A stretch of DNA of 47,972 nucleotides from Batkoa obscura (taxonomy: Eukaryota; Entomophthoromycota; Entomophthoromycetes; Entomophthorales; Batkoaceae), in assembly GCA_030770535.1 (NCBI GenBank), contig JASVEC010000118.1:1-47972 (forward strand), written 5' to 3'. A program made the position numbers and the translations under genes. Of the stretch, positions 21,817 through 32,600 are shown piece after piece (positions within the stretch are counted from its first letter, which is position 1; each line of letters begins with the position of its first letter). Under the pieces are notes generated by a model. That model saw only the letters and a program-made list of their open reading frames with translations. It had not been told where the DNA came from and searched no databases.

Positions 21817-23109
21817 ATATATATATTGACATAAAGATTTTTTTCGAATATCTAACTGGCTATTCTTTAGGCTTCAGTTTGATAAGTAAAACACTATCAA
21901 ATATATTAAGGTTAAGCAACGTTCATGATGTCTTTTTTATCAAGGCTTGCCTTTTATGAAGCATTTTATTAGTGTTTTTTCCTATATTCCAATAAACCAT
22001 AATCTTTTATTATGCTTTAAATGATCTTAAATAATCAAATCTATTGGCTAACATTATTATGTTATAACAATTATATTCAAGGATTATTAACAGATTTTTA
22101 AGGGGTATAGCGCTTTTTTGATAGTTTATATCATACATTCAATATATTATAGTTTGAAGCTAATTTAATGTCATATTGCGCTTTGCATAGTTATAGAAAT
22201 ATTTATCAAAACAACCTATTTTATTCTAGATACGAATTCAGTTAAACATGCCAAAAAGGCACCTTTGTAGTTTTATAATTTTTAAACAATTTTTATTTGT
22301 CGCTAATGTTTTACATATAATAAATAATAGTATGCAGCATTTCTTTAAAAGTTTATAAAGTTTTAGAACTTTCTCGGTTTTAGTACAAAAACAGCCACCT
22401 TTATTCACCTGTTGAAACAATGGCCATTATGGAGTTCCAACTTGCCATATTCTTAAACGAATTCATTTTTAGAGTACTAAACTAACTAAACATATCAGGC
22501 TAATTAGCTAAGAACAAGCTATTACTTAAACCTATATGAATTTACCATTTTCAAGATAAAAGTCTATTTTTATTCTCTTTGTAATAAATAATGTCATTCA
22601 AAACAAAAGCTTAGTTTGATTGTACCACTGATAGTAGCCATTTAATGCTCTTGTGTAAATACTTGAATATTTCTTCATAATATGTTAAATTATATTACAC
22701 GTGCTAAAAACTGAGCTGTTTATCTCTAGTTTTATAAAAAGACTAAGAAGAAATAGTCAAATATAATAAAGTAGCAAAGTATTAAGCCGCTATCCATTAC
22801 GTTTAAAAAAGAGATAAATAAATAACTAAAACAAAAATTAAAATTAAAAACACTTTTATTAATAAATAAGCTTTCAATAAACAATCAACTGTCATTTACA
22901 CAATTGACCTTTTTAATATTGATAACAAATTAAAGATTAAAATGTTCATCTACATTGAAAATATCATAGAAATACGATTACTAAACATAAGTATGATGGT
23001 TCTATTTTCGGTGGCACCAACCCTAAAACTAAAAATTATTATAGTCTATCAAAGCTATTTAATAGAAATTCTATATCAAAATAGTAAACTATGGTAATGA
23101 AAAAGAAAG
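21817..23109. other. AT-rich intergenic region
   Basis: No coding frame or RNA gene that I can support; it includes the distal promoter of the ML-domain gene that follows. Confidence 0.5.
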
Positions 23110-23118
23110 TATATAAAG
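23110..23118 (+). promoter_or_regulatory. TATA box of ML-domain paralog 2
   Basis: TATATAAAG 76 bp before the ATG at 23186, identical in sequence and near-identical in spacing to paralog 1. Confidence 0.65.
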
Positions 23119-23185
23119 CTAAAATATAGCTTTTATTATTATCAAATATTTGTAGTTTAATTTGCACTTGAATTCAATTGTAAAG

Positions 23186-23695
23186 ATGCAATTTACTCAA
23201 ACCTTTATCTTTATGGCTCTTGCTACTAGTGCCTCTGGGCTTATTGTCTCAAATTCAGATTCTCTTTCTGACCTCCAAACATTTTCTAGCTCCGCTTCTT
23301 GTCGCCCAATCACTGATGACACCGTATACGACTGTGGTTCCCCGAGCGATGCTTTCTTAGTTAGCAAAGTAGCTTTATTCCCACGTCTACCAGAACGGGG
23401 CCAAAATGTCACAGTTACAATCACTGGTACTGCTCAACAGCAGATCATCGAAGGTACAAAAGCACATGTCATTGCTAAGCTTGGTCTCATTACTGTGATA
23501 GAAAAGGATTACGATTTTTGTAAAGAGATTGAGGAGGGTAGTACTAAATGTCCAATTCAAAAAGGCGATAATGTAATTATTAAAGTGGTTGAAGTACCAG
23601 CTAATATACCAAGTGGGAGATATGTCGTTGATGGAGTTGTTACTCTACCTAATAAGAAGCAAGCTAGCCATTTGAAGTTCAAAGTTATTCTTTAG
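23186..23695 (+). CDS. secreted ML-domain protein (NPC2 / PG-PI transfer protein-like), paralog 2
   Basis: 169 residues, the same length as paralog 1. The upstream in-frame TTG at 23162 is not used: the ATG at 23186 gives the same signal peptide start as the paralog (MQFTQTFIFMALATSASG). The lipid-recognition domain has the same Cys pattern (CRPITDDTVYDC and DFCKEIEEGSTKCP) and the same P-E-R-G-Q, TITGTAQQ, CPIQKGD and EVPANIP blocks. The first 20 residues after the signal peptide differ strongly from paralog 1, while the core is roughly 60% identical by eye. It probably binds lipid outside the cell or in the vacuole. It lies upstream of the repeat-protein array in the same orientation. Confidence 0.88.
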   Translation: MQFTQTFIFMALATSASGLIVSNSDSLSDLQTFSSSASCRPITDDTVYDCGSPSDAFLVSKVALFPRLPERGQNVTVTITGTAQQQIIEGTKAHVIAKLGLITVIEKDYDFCKEIEEGSTKCPIQKGDNVIIKVVEVPANIPSGRYVVDGVVTLPNKKQASHLKFKVIL

Positions 23696-24241
23696 TCATT
23701 AATAAATGATTGACAGTTAAACTAGTGTTTATGAGTTTATGTTATACTATCTTTTTTTAAATTTTGCACTTTAGTTAACACTAAAAGTGAAACCGATATG
23801 CTCTATCCTTTAATCATATCTAAATATACCTTTATTAATGTGAAAATAGCTTCTAAAATATTAAATTAGTTTATTTTAGTTTTATAATCTATGTATGATT
23901 ATATTAAGTTGGTTTATTTTAGCTTTATAGCCTATGTACAATTTTGTTAAATAGTTATGACTAATTTTTGAGATAACTTTATTAAAGTTTACATAAAAAA
24001 GGTGATTCAATTGATTTAATAACTTAAAGATAATTAAATGTCATATAAATTTAATTTGTTTGATTAAGTGAACTCAATTTATGATAAACTCTTAAACAGT
24101 CCATATTGAAAAATAAATTTTAATACAATGTCTATAGTATTTCTTATGTTCACTATATTAATTTAAACATGAAATAAATTAAAAATGACAAGTTATTAAT
24201 CCATTTAATATTAGCTATTACAAAAATAATATCGATAACAT
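23696..24241. other. intergenic region with a short direct duplication
   Basis: Around 23870-23945 a segment beginning GTTTATTTTAG, TTTTATA, CCTATGTA-like occurs twice about 53 bp apart. The rest is AT-rich. Confidence 0.45.
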
Positions 24242-24412
24242 AAAATTACTGATAAAATTACTGATAGTATAGATAAGTAATATGATAGACAATAACTAAA
24301 AACAGCTCACCAACATGAACACATACAAAGGAGAGACTATAAAAACCCAATATTAACCTCCAACAAATTATAAAAAAGGTGTTCTAAATACTTAACAATA
24401 CTATCTTCCAAA
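24242..24412 (+). promoter_or_regulatory. promoter and 5' leader of repeat protein gene 1
   Basis: AAAATTACTGAT occurs twice in tandem (24242-24253 and 24254-24265), about 160 bp before the ATG. A TATAAAAA box is at 24338-24345 (about 75 bp before the ATG). The leader contains an A-run, GTGTTCTAAATACTTAAC and CCAAAATG. The same order and spacing occurs before the two downstream paralogs. Confidence 0.6.
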
Positions 24413-25192
24413 ATGTTCAATAAAGTGCTTTTATCTTTGACTGTTGCTTACCTTGTAAACTCTGCTCACTTATTTACCATCAATCAGCCAAACAACATTA
24501 GTTTGTCTGGTAGATTTAACCTTGCCGACACTCAATCTGGCGCTACTACTTGCGGAGGTGTGCCTTGTAATCAAGTAGTTCAACCATGCGGTCAACCTCA
24601 ACCTGAGCCACAACCCCAACCCCAACCTCAACCTCAGCCTCAACCATGCCCACAACCTGAACCACAACCTCAACCTGAACCCCAACCTCAACCTCAACCT
24701 GAACCACAACCTCAACCTCAGCCATGCCCACAACCTCAACCTGAACCACAACCTCAACCACAACCTGAGCCACAACCTCAACCTCAGCCATGCCCACAAC
24801 CTGAACCACAACCTCAACCTCAACCTGAGCCACAACCTCAACCTGAACCACAACCTCAACCTGAACCACAACCTCAACCTGAACCACAACCTCAACCTGA
24901 ACCACAACCTCAACCTGAACCACAACCACAACCACAACCATGCCCACAACAAGTCGCTCAGCCCAGTCCAAACATTTACTTAACCCAGAATGTCAACGTT
25001 AAAGGCAGTAAAGCTGAAGTCGAACAAAAACAGCCAACCCCAATTTATGATCAAGGACAACAACAAGTTCAAGCACCTTGTGCATCATGTGGTAATATGA
25101 TGCATGGTTACGGCGGATGTCAATCATGCGGTGCAGTTAATGCTATGTTCCAAGGTATTGCTGGATTTAAAAGAACTCTTGGAGGATTCTAA
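24413..25192 (+). CDS. secreted Pro/Gln/Glu-repeat protein 1 of tandem array
   Basis: 259 residues, single exon. A signal peptide is at residues 1-18 (MFNKVLLSLTVAYLVNSA), then the conserved INQPNNISLSG. The central part (about residues 60-180) is made of PQPEPQPQP units interrupted by PCPQ. After it come the conserved PSPNIYLTQNVNVKGSKAEVEQ-type segment (split here for length: PSPNIYLTQNVNVKG, then EVEQ) and a C-terminal module CASCGNMMHGYGGCQSCG, two CxxCG pairs that could form disulfides or bind metal. The body should be an extended proline-rich rod. Function is unknown; a wall, spore-coat or adhesive protein fits a rod with a Cys-rich cap. First gene of three tandem paralogs in the same orientation. 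Codons are richer in C than in the neighbours. Confidence 0.85.
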   Translation: MFNKVLLSLTVAYLVNSAHLFTINQPNNISLSGRFNLADTQSGATTCGGVPCNQVVQPCGQPQPEPQPQPQPQPQPQPCPQPEPQPQPEPQPQPQPEPQPQPQPCPQPQPEPQPQPQPEPQPQPQPCPQPEPQPQPQPEPQPQPEPQPQPEPQPQPEPQPQPEPQPQPEPQPQPQPCPQQVAQPSPNIYLTQNVNVKGSKAEVEQKQPTPIYDQGQQQVQAPCASCGNMMHGYGGCQSCGAVNAMFQGIAGFKRTLGGF

Positions 25193-26267
25193 ATGATGAT
25201 AGGAAGATTAGGTGGTTATTTTACTATATGATATACCTGAATAAATTGACTATATTTTAAACGATTTGTCTTTTTTAATTTTTGTAAAATTAGATGTAAA
25301 ATGCTTTTATTGGTTTTGGCTATTAATGATAAGTGAGAACTATGAGAAATAAGACAGGAATGAAATTAGGAATAAAGAAACAACTGTGGCAAGGTTTGTT
25401 TGTCTTGAGAGTTTTATAATTAGAGTTGTTAAAAGTATGATAAAAGCAAAATCTTTTAATGTTAAAAAAAAGTGTAAACAAAGCTTATAAAAATTTTAAA
25501 GCTTTGAGTAATATTCAAAGGCTCAAACATCAACTATTTTTAGTACTTTGTTTGCATGAACAATTAACTGGATGTTTGATTTTTGTCTACTATATGTTAT
25601 TGAAACATTAGGCCATGTTTATCTTTATTATAGTAACAGTACATTTCTAGCTATGTATATAACTTTAGTTTTACAAAATAGGTACTTTATGATTTCCCTC
25701 TCCTTTTATTCGTATAGATTTATTTCAATACAATAAAACACTTGTCTACAAGAGTTCAAAGTTTCAGAATAAAAGCAGCCATCTTGAAATACTCTCAGAA
25801 ACTTATTTTGATCTTAGTTTTATATTAAAAATATCTTATCAGTATGTATATTCATATACCAACTATTTATATAGAGGAACAGAGTACTTTGACTAGAAAA
25901 AAGCCCTCTATATAAGATTTATGTCTAAAATGAAAATTATACTTGAGTTTTTATGTAGTATATGTTTTTGTTATAGTTTATTTTGTTTACGAATAGCTTT
26001 AAAGTTTTAAAAAATCAATTGATTCAATTCATTTCAGATCATTACGATAATTAGATACTTTATTGGACCACTATTAATATAATTTGTGATGAAATTTCAT
26101 ACAATTAATATTTCAAAATCAACTTAATAAAATATATATAATAAATAATATATATCTTATTAAATTAAAATAGAAAGAAATTAAAAATACTAATTATCAA
26201 TACTAATTATCGATTTATATAGTAAATTTCACTACAAAAAATTAATATAAGTTAATACAAATTTAGT
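25193..26267. other. intergenic region between array genes 1 and 2
   Basis: AT-rich, about 1.1 kb. It contains the gene 1 3' UTR and the distal gene 2 promoter, which resembles the corresponding region of gene 1 over roughly 200 bp. Confidence 0.5.
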
Positions 26268-26427
26268 GATAAAATTACTGATAATGTAAGTAATCAACAC
26301 AGAAAATATCAAATAAAACATTTGCTATGATAACCACATACAAGGAAAAGCTATATAAACCGAACCCCAACAAACAATAAATTACTAAAAAAAAGTATTT
26401 TGAATACTAAACAATACCACCTCCAAA
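26268..26427 (+). promoter_or_regulatory. promoter and 5' leader of repeat protein gene 2
   Basis: GATAAAATTACTG at 26268-26280, CTATATAAAC at 26351-26360 (about 75 bp before the ATG), then an A-run, GTATTTTGAATACTAAAC and CCAAAATG. The layout matches gene 1. Confidence 0.6.
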
Positions 26428-27240
26428 ATGTTTAACAAACTATTCTTATCCTTAACTATTGCTTACCTTGTAAACTCTGCCCGTTTATTTGATATCAATC
26501 AACCAAATAACATCAGTTTGTCTGGTAACTTTGGACCTGGTTTTCAATCTGGAGCTGCTACTTGTGGAGGTATACCTTGTAACCAAATAGCTCAATCCCA
26601 GCCTCAACCTGAGCCCCAAACTTACCCTCAACCCCAACCTCAACCATGTCCTCAACCTGAGCCACAACCACAACCACAACCATGTCCTCAACCTGAACCA
26701 CAACCTCAACCATGTCCTCAACCTGAACCACAACCTCAACCATGTCCTCAACCTGAACCACAACCTCAACCATGTCCTCAACCATGTCCTCAACCTGAAC
26801 CACAACCTCAACCATGTCCTCGACCTGAACCACAGCCACAACCATGTCCTCAACCTGAACCACAACCTCAACCATGTCCTCAACCTGAACCACAGCCACA
26901 ACCATGTCCTCAACCTGAACCACAACCTCAACCATGTCCTCAACCTGAACCACAGCCACAACCATGTCCTCAACCTGAACCACAACCTCAACCATGCACA
27001 CAAACCGCTCAGCCCAGCCCAAACATTTATGTAAATCAAAACGTCAACGTCGAAGATAATAAAACTGAAGTTGAACAGGATCAACCAACTCCAATCTACG
27101 ACCAAGTGCAAGAGCCAATTCAAACACCTTGCGCGTCATGCGGTAATATGATGTATGGTTATGGTGGATGTCAATCATGTGGAGCAGTTGATGCTATGTT
27201 TCAAGGTATTGCTGGATTACGAGGTGGTTATGGTTTTTAA
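26428..27240 (+). CDS. secreted Pro/Gln/Cys-repeat protein 2 of tandem array
   Basis: 270 residues, single exon. The signal peptide (MFNKLFLSLTIAYLVNSA) and INQPNNISLSG are as in gene 1. The centre has about eleven decapeptide units of the form PCPQPEPQPQ, so each repeat carries one Cys. One unit has Arg for Gln (PCPRPEPQPQ) and one is a short PCPQ. The 30-bp DNA unit is almost invariant, a sign of recent expansion. Then PSPNIYVNQNVNVED, EVEQDQPTPIYDQ and CASCGNMMYGYGGCQSCG. Regular Cys spacing along a Pro-rich rod would allow intermolecular disulfide cross-linking (inference). Not recognised as a described family. Confidence 0.85.
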   Translation: MFNKLFLSLTIAYLVNSARLFDINQPNNISLSGNFGPGFQSGAATCGGIPCNQIAQSQPQPEPQTYPQPQPQPCPQPEPQPQPQPCPQPEPQPQPCPQPEPQPQPCPQPEPQPQPCPQPCPQPEPQPQPCPRPEPQPQPCPQPEPQPQPCPQPEPQPQPCPQPEPQPQPCPQPEPQPQPCPQPEPQPQPCTQTAQPSPNIYVNQNVNVEDNKTEVEQDQPTPIYDQVQEPIQTPCASCGNMMYGYGGCQSCGAVDAMFQGIAGLRGGYGF

Positions 27241-27733
27241 AAATTGATAAGAAGTGTAAGAGAAACTTTTTGTCTTGATCGATAAAAATAAAATAAAATA
27301 TTTTATAACTAACTATTTTTATGTTGTTTGGGGTTAATATTCTATTATCTTTTTATCTAGTATTCTATTTGTGTTGCTTAACATTCGATTATTATGTTTA
27401 AAAAAGACAAAAATAAACCACAAATGCTCTTCTCAAAATCTTTTTTCTATACTTAAAAGATCCCTTATATTAATAATTTCCAATAAAATTTTGTTTAAGG
27501 ATAACTTAAAGTGTCTAAATCTTTTTTATTATTTATTAATACTATTATAAAATTTAAATATATTTTTATAATTTAGGTACTTCTTTTTTGCTACACATAC
27601 AGATTTAAGCTTTAATAAGTACTCATTTTATAATACTTTTAAATCGACAAGACAAATCAACATTTAATAAATCTCAATAATAAAATATCTCATCAATGAC
27701 TCTATGTATTCTACAATTGATTATTTACTATAT
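27241..27733. other. intergenic region after array gene 2
   Basis: AT-rich; 3' UTR expected; nothing else seen before the MITE copy. Confidence 0.5.
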
Positions 27734-27830
27734 GGGGATGTATTTTTGTGTTCAAGAATTTTACCAACAAATTTTTCGCTTAAATAGTGCTTAAAAAATG
27801 GAAAGTAATGAAATTAAAAAAAACACTCCC
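27734..27830 (+). mobile_element. MITE-like element copy 6
   Basis: CTATATGGGGATGTATTTTTG to AAAAAAACACTCCCATAT, about 97 bp, inserted between array genes 2 and 3. Its internal blocks match the family. Confidence 0.8.
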
Positions 27831-28223
27831 ATATTTTTTACAAACTCTGAAACAGAGACTTCTGCTTCTATATGTAGAAATAATATTTAAAATTATATTC
27901 ATACTTTTATGCTACATAATAATTTTGAACTTTTAATAAGGTTTCTATAAAATTTGAGTGATTGAATTGATATTAATAAATATGGAAATATTAAAATTTA
28001 AATTTAAATTTAAACTAAACTAACTTATTTAATCACTTTTAAATAGGATTTGTGATCATATCTTAAATAGTTAATAATTTAAAGTTAACTTAATTACTAA
28101 GTATCTATTTTAGTATATTTAATTCATTGATTGAAGTATAAAACATACTAAAACTTATTACTTATCAATTCAATTAATAAATTTTAATACAAAATAGAAT
28201 AAAGTTAATATTAACTACATGAT

Positions 28224-28377
28224 AAAATTATTAAAAACTTAAACTAATTCAAAAATCAATAAATGAAAACAATTTAGAAGCTCGAATATAACAAACTAAA
28301 ATATATAAAAACCACATCATATCCTTTAAAATCTCACTAAAAAAAGTGTTCTAATACTTAACAAACATTCTACAATA
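28224..28377 (+). promoter_or_regulatory. promoter and 5' leader of repeat protein gene 3
   Basis: AAAATTA at 28224 (154 bp before the ATG), ATATATAAAA at 28301-28310 (about 75 bp before the ATG), then an A-run, GTGTTCTAATACTTAAC and the start codon. It keeps the order and spacing of genes 1 and 2, but the distal element is only partly conserved. Confidence 0.5.
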
Positions 28378-28956
28378 ATGTTCAACAAACTGTTTTTGTC
28401 CTTAACCATTGTTTACTTTGTAAACTGTACTTATTTAAATAATGTCCACCAACCATATAACATTAACTTAGCTGGTAATGTCAATCCAAGTGTTCAATCT
28501 GGTGCTGTAAATTATGGTGGTGGGGCTTACGGGCAAGGAGAACAACCTTGTCCACAAGAACAACAACCCTGTCCACAAGAACAACAACCCTGTCCACAAG
28601 AACAACAACCCTGTCCACAAGAACAACAACCCTGTCCACAAGAACAACAACCCTGTCCACAAGAACAACAACCCTGTCCTCAATCCACCAATCCAAACAT
28701 TTATGTAAATCAAAATGTTAACGTTAAAGGGGATAATGCTCAATATCAACAACCAGAGCAACAACCTCCTTATGAACAAGAACAACAGCCTCCTTGTGAA
28801 CAAGAACAACAGCCTCCTTGCGAGCAAGAACAACCTCCTTGTCCATCATGTGGGGGCTTATTTCATGGTTACGGTGGCTGTCAATCGTGTGGTGGGATGT
28901 TTCATGGGTTAGGGGGATACGGCGGGTATCGTGGATTTGGTGGGATCGGCTATTAA
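28378..28956 (+). CDS. secreted Gln/Pro/Cys-repeat protein 3 of tandem array
   Basis: 192 residues, single exon. The signal peptide (MFNKLFLSLTIVYFVNCT) is followed by VHQPYNINLAG, the counterpart of INQPNNISLSG. The repeat is a different unit, EQQPCPQ, in six perfect copies after a partial one, with an identical 21-bp DNA unit. The shared NPNIYVNQNVNVKG segment comes next, then a second repeat (PPCEQEQQ, three rounds), and the C-terminal module CPSCGGLFHGYGGCQSCGG followed by a Gly/Tyr-rich tail (GLGGYGGYRGFGGIGY). Ends and middle are homologous to genes 1 and 2 while the repeat has been replaced. Secreted; structural or adhesive role inferred only from composition. Confidence 0.85.
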   Translation: MFNKLFLSLTIVYFVNCTYLNNVHQPYNINLAGNVNPSVQSGAVNYGGGAYGQGEQPCPQEQQPCPQEQQPCPQEQQPCPQEQQPCPQEQQPCPQEQQPCPQSTNPNIYVNQNVNVKGDNAQYQQPEQQPPYEQEQQPPCEQEQQPPCEQEQPPCPSCGGLFHGYGGCQSCGGMFHGLGGYGGYRGFGGIGY

Positions 28957-29664
28957 GTAACTACAAAGAGTTCAATTTTCTTTTCCTACAACTGAATAAA
29001 ATTTGTTATTTTTAACATACTCATAATTGATTTTTTATTATCGCTAAAATTTAAAAGTGCTATTTCTCATAAATTTTAGCTATTATTTATTCGTTTACTT
29101 TTTTTGGTGGTAGTCATGAAGGATAGGAACTTTCTTCAAATTTTGATTCGTTTTGGTAAAGAATTAAGTTTTAGATAATAAGTGAACATAAGCTGATTAA
29201 ACCGTTTTAATTAATCAAGAGCTAAACCCGAACTCTAATACTAATACTAATACTAGCATTTACCATACACATGTTATTTTCTAAACTTTTAAGCTTCTTG
29301 ATTGTTTTTTTCGATTAGCACTTTTTCTAACTATAGAAATAAATAAATTTTGCAAGGGTTAAACAGAAAAGGTTTTTTACTCTTAACTTCTGATTTTTCT
29401 TTTTTAAAGCCTAGAGCCTTTAAACTTTAGTAAATTTATGGCTAAAGGTTTATTAAATTATTACCTAAATATTGCACAATTGAACTTTAATTTTGACATT
29501 TTGCTACTTCATAAATAAATTCCAAGGTTTCAAATATAGTAAGTGAAAATGAATAAAGTTATTTTTTTGATAAAAATTTAATCATTTGTAGTATTTATTT
29601 CATTATTATTAAATTTAGGCTTAATATAAGAATTAATTCAATTTTTAGACAAGAATAAGTAGGG
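28957..29664. other. intergenic region between the array and IML1
   Basis: AT-rich; a short run of CTAATA units near 29237-29255. This marks the end of the accessory block. Confidence 0.5.
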
Positions 29665-32600
29665 ATGAGTACAAATTCTAATAAATCAAATAAACCAAGT
29701 TCTCGTACTGGATTTTTAGGTTTAATTAAAGAAGGTAAGATAATTAAAAACTTGGTACGTTTTCAATTTACATCTTAAAGCTAACCATTTCTTGTTTCCC
29801 ATTCAGAACCTGAAACCGATTCATCAATAAAGGATATTGATTCCACTTTTACAGCTTCCAGAAATACGATGAAATTAAGTACAATACAAAGAAATTCCAC
29901 TGCATCTTCAAAATCAAATAGAAAATCTATAGATGGAACCACTTTAAAACAGGCACCAATAGCATTTCAAAAGAACACCAGTAGCAATAATCTCAAACTT
30001 TCAGTGCCTAACTCGCCATTGATGGAAAAAGATAATTCAGATAAAAAGGTAAAGTTTCCAAGTCCATTGTTATCAGAGGATAAAAGCAGAAGAACAGAGG
30101 AGCAGATTCCTACTTATAATTTATGGGTTCATGACGATAAGTTTAGTAAAAATGAAGTGGTTTTAAATCCAGATTATTTCCCAACAATACAACCAAATGA
30201 TTTAATTAGGATTTATCATCCAGAAAAAAGTAATGGTAAAAACATTAATGCAAAAGGGAATGGAAATAGTGAGTTTTAATAATTAGTTATAAAAAGAATC
30301 TTGTTTATTAAGATATGAAATAGAAGAGAAAACGATTCATAATGAATTAATTATTATGGCTTCTTCATTAGATAAAAATATATTATCAAAACAACCTTTG
30401 TTACAATTATCGATTTCTAATGCTATTGCTAATACATTTGCTTTAAAAAATAGAACTAGTGTCATTGTTGAAAAGGTAAAGTTAAAAGAAAAGAATTTAA
30501 ATAATATTATTTATCAACCTTTTTAATTTAAAGGTAGAAAAAGGACAAGTAACAGCAGATTACGTTGAAATAGGATTTAAAGATCAATATTTAGGACGAA
30601 ATGATATGTGGCGATTAAAAATGAGTTTATTACATAGCAGTGTTCATGTAGGAAAAAAAATAGTGTATGCAGGATGTATTAGAGTACAAATTAAAAATAT
30701 AATTATATCAGAAGAGGAATATAGTTGTGGGTTTATTGATAAAAATACCAAACTAATCTTTCGATCAGAATCAGCAAGATATTATCTATTTATTCAAATG
30801 AGTTCGGAGTTGTTCGATTTTGAAGAAGACGGCTTTTTATATTCCGAAAAAATATTAGATGGTTTTTTACCTGATTTAATGGATCGTTGGAAAAAATTAG
30901 GAACTAATCATGTAGTTAGTATTATTTTATTTAATCGTATGTTTTATACAGCTGAACAAGCCGAATTAGTTAATGCAGAACAATGAATCGAGTGGTCAAT
31001 ACTTTAAAGATTATTATAAAGTAGTAGTAGATTTTGAAACTCGAAATGAATGGAGTAGTTTAATTAAACAAATTAAATTAGAATTTATGTACTATTTAAA
31101 AAATATAATGGAAGTTCAAAATGACAATAAAATTGATATTATTGGTCAAAATTCAAAGAGTGGTAATGGGAATTTATTAGAAGCATTGAATTTAGCATTA
31201 AATGGATTTGATCGTCATTATGTAGATAGGGATTTAATTCGTACTGGGTTATGTGTAATGGTAGTTACTCCTAATAATGGATTATTTCAAGTAGATAAAA
31301 AATTATTAAGGATGACATTTGAAAGAATGAATGATAATGGAATATCATTAGATTTAGTTTGTCTATCTAAACCACCTTATCATATAACTCCATTATTTCA
31401 ATTTCAATCAAAAATACCATCCACTAATATTAATATCAATAATAACAGTAGTAATAATAATAGTAATAATAACATTAAATTAGATCGATTGAGTATTGGA
31501 ACAGATAATAGCAAATCAAATCGACAAGATTTGTTTGATACAAGACAAAATGATTTAAAATTAGAAAATCGAGATTTACTATTTTTAGATGAAGATGAAT
31601 ATTTAGATAATAATAAGGAATTTAGTTATTTTGCTATTCCTCATTGGGTGGAAATTAGTTATTATAATTATACTAATTTATCTTTAAATAATAATAATAA
31701 CTTTATACCTCGTTGTAAATTACCTACTTTACAAAGTATTGGTATTCATGGGGAATCTAAATCTATTTTTCCAATTCCTTATCTTAATTTTAATACCAAA
31801 GATATAAGTAATAGTTTAATACTAAGTAAAACTAATTTATTAACGAATTCAAATTCAAATTCAAATTCAAATGAATTGAATCAAATTACTGTTAAATCAA
31901 CGGATAATTTATTTCATGATAAAGAATATGAACAAAATAATAATAACAATCAAAATAGTAATGACAATGATAATGATAATAATAACCAAAACAATAATAA
32001 TAATAATTGCTCTTTATTAAAATATCAATCTTTTTATGAACAATATGATTCTCAAATATTTTGTGGAACAGATAAACGAAAAATAAGGATTAAATCTCAT
32101 CTTAGAACAATTAATAATAATTATAACAACAATAAAGAATTAAATATCGATAGTAAATCAGAGCAAAAACTATCACCTAATTTGATTAATGAAAAAGAAG
32201 CATTAAGGAGTTTAGAAGAAAAAATAAATTTATTAAATTTAGATTCTTTATCTTCACCAATTTCTCGTAGTTTACCTAGGTCAATGACTATCAATGATGT
32301 AATGAAACAACACAATAACTCCCCTCATTCCAATAATAGCAATTTGTTAAATAGAAATAATAATATTAATAATAATTTATTAGATAATAATAATAATTTG
32401 TTAAACAACATAAATAATATTAATAATAAATCAACATTAATAACAAATAGTAAACCAATGCCAATTGTATCTTTTAAAAGACCAGAACCAAGAAGTTTTC
32501 ATACATCACCAAAAGAAAGTTATAATGGTTCTTATAGATCTTCACCTGTTAGTGAAACATATAAATTTTTAGGAAAAATGTCACCAAAAATTAATAATCC

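Noticed and set aside
23162-23185. Upstream TTG start for ML-domain paralog 2
   Set aside because: The ATG at 23186 gives exactly the same signal peptide start and length as paralog 1.
24470-24971. Long minus-strand open frames opposite the Pro/Gln repeat genes (also 26485-27123 and 28468-28833)
   Set aside because: They are by-products of the repeat periodicity: Leu/Trp/Arg or Val/Glu repeats with no signal peptide or promoter, opposite genes with clear signal peptides and TATA boxes.
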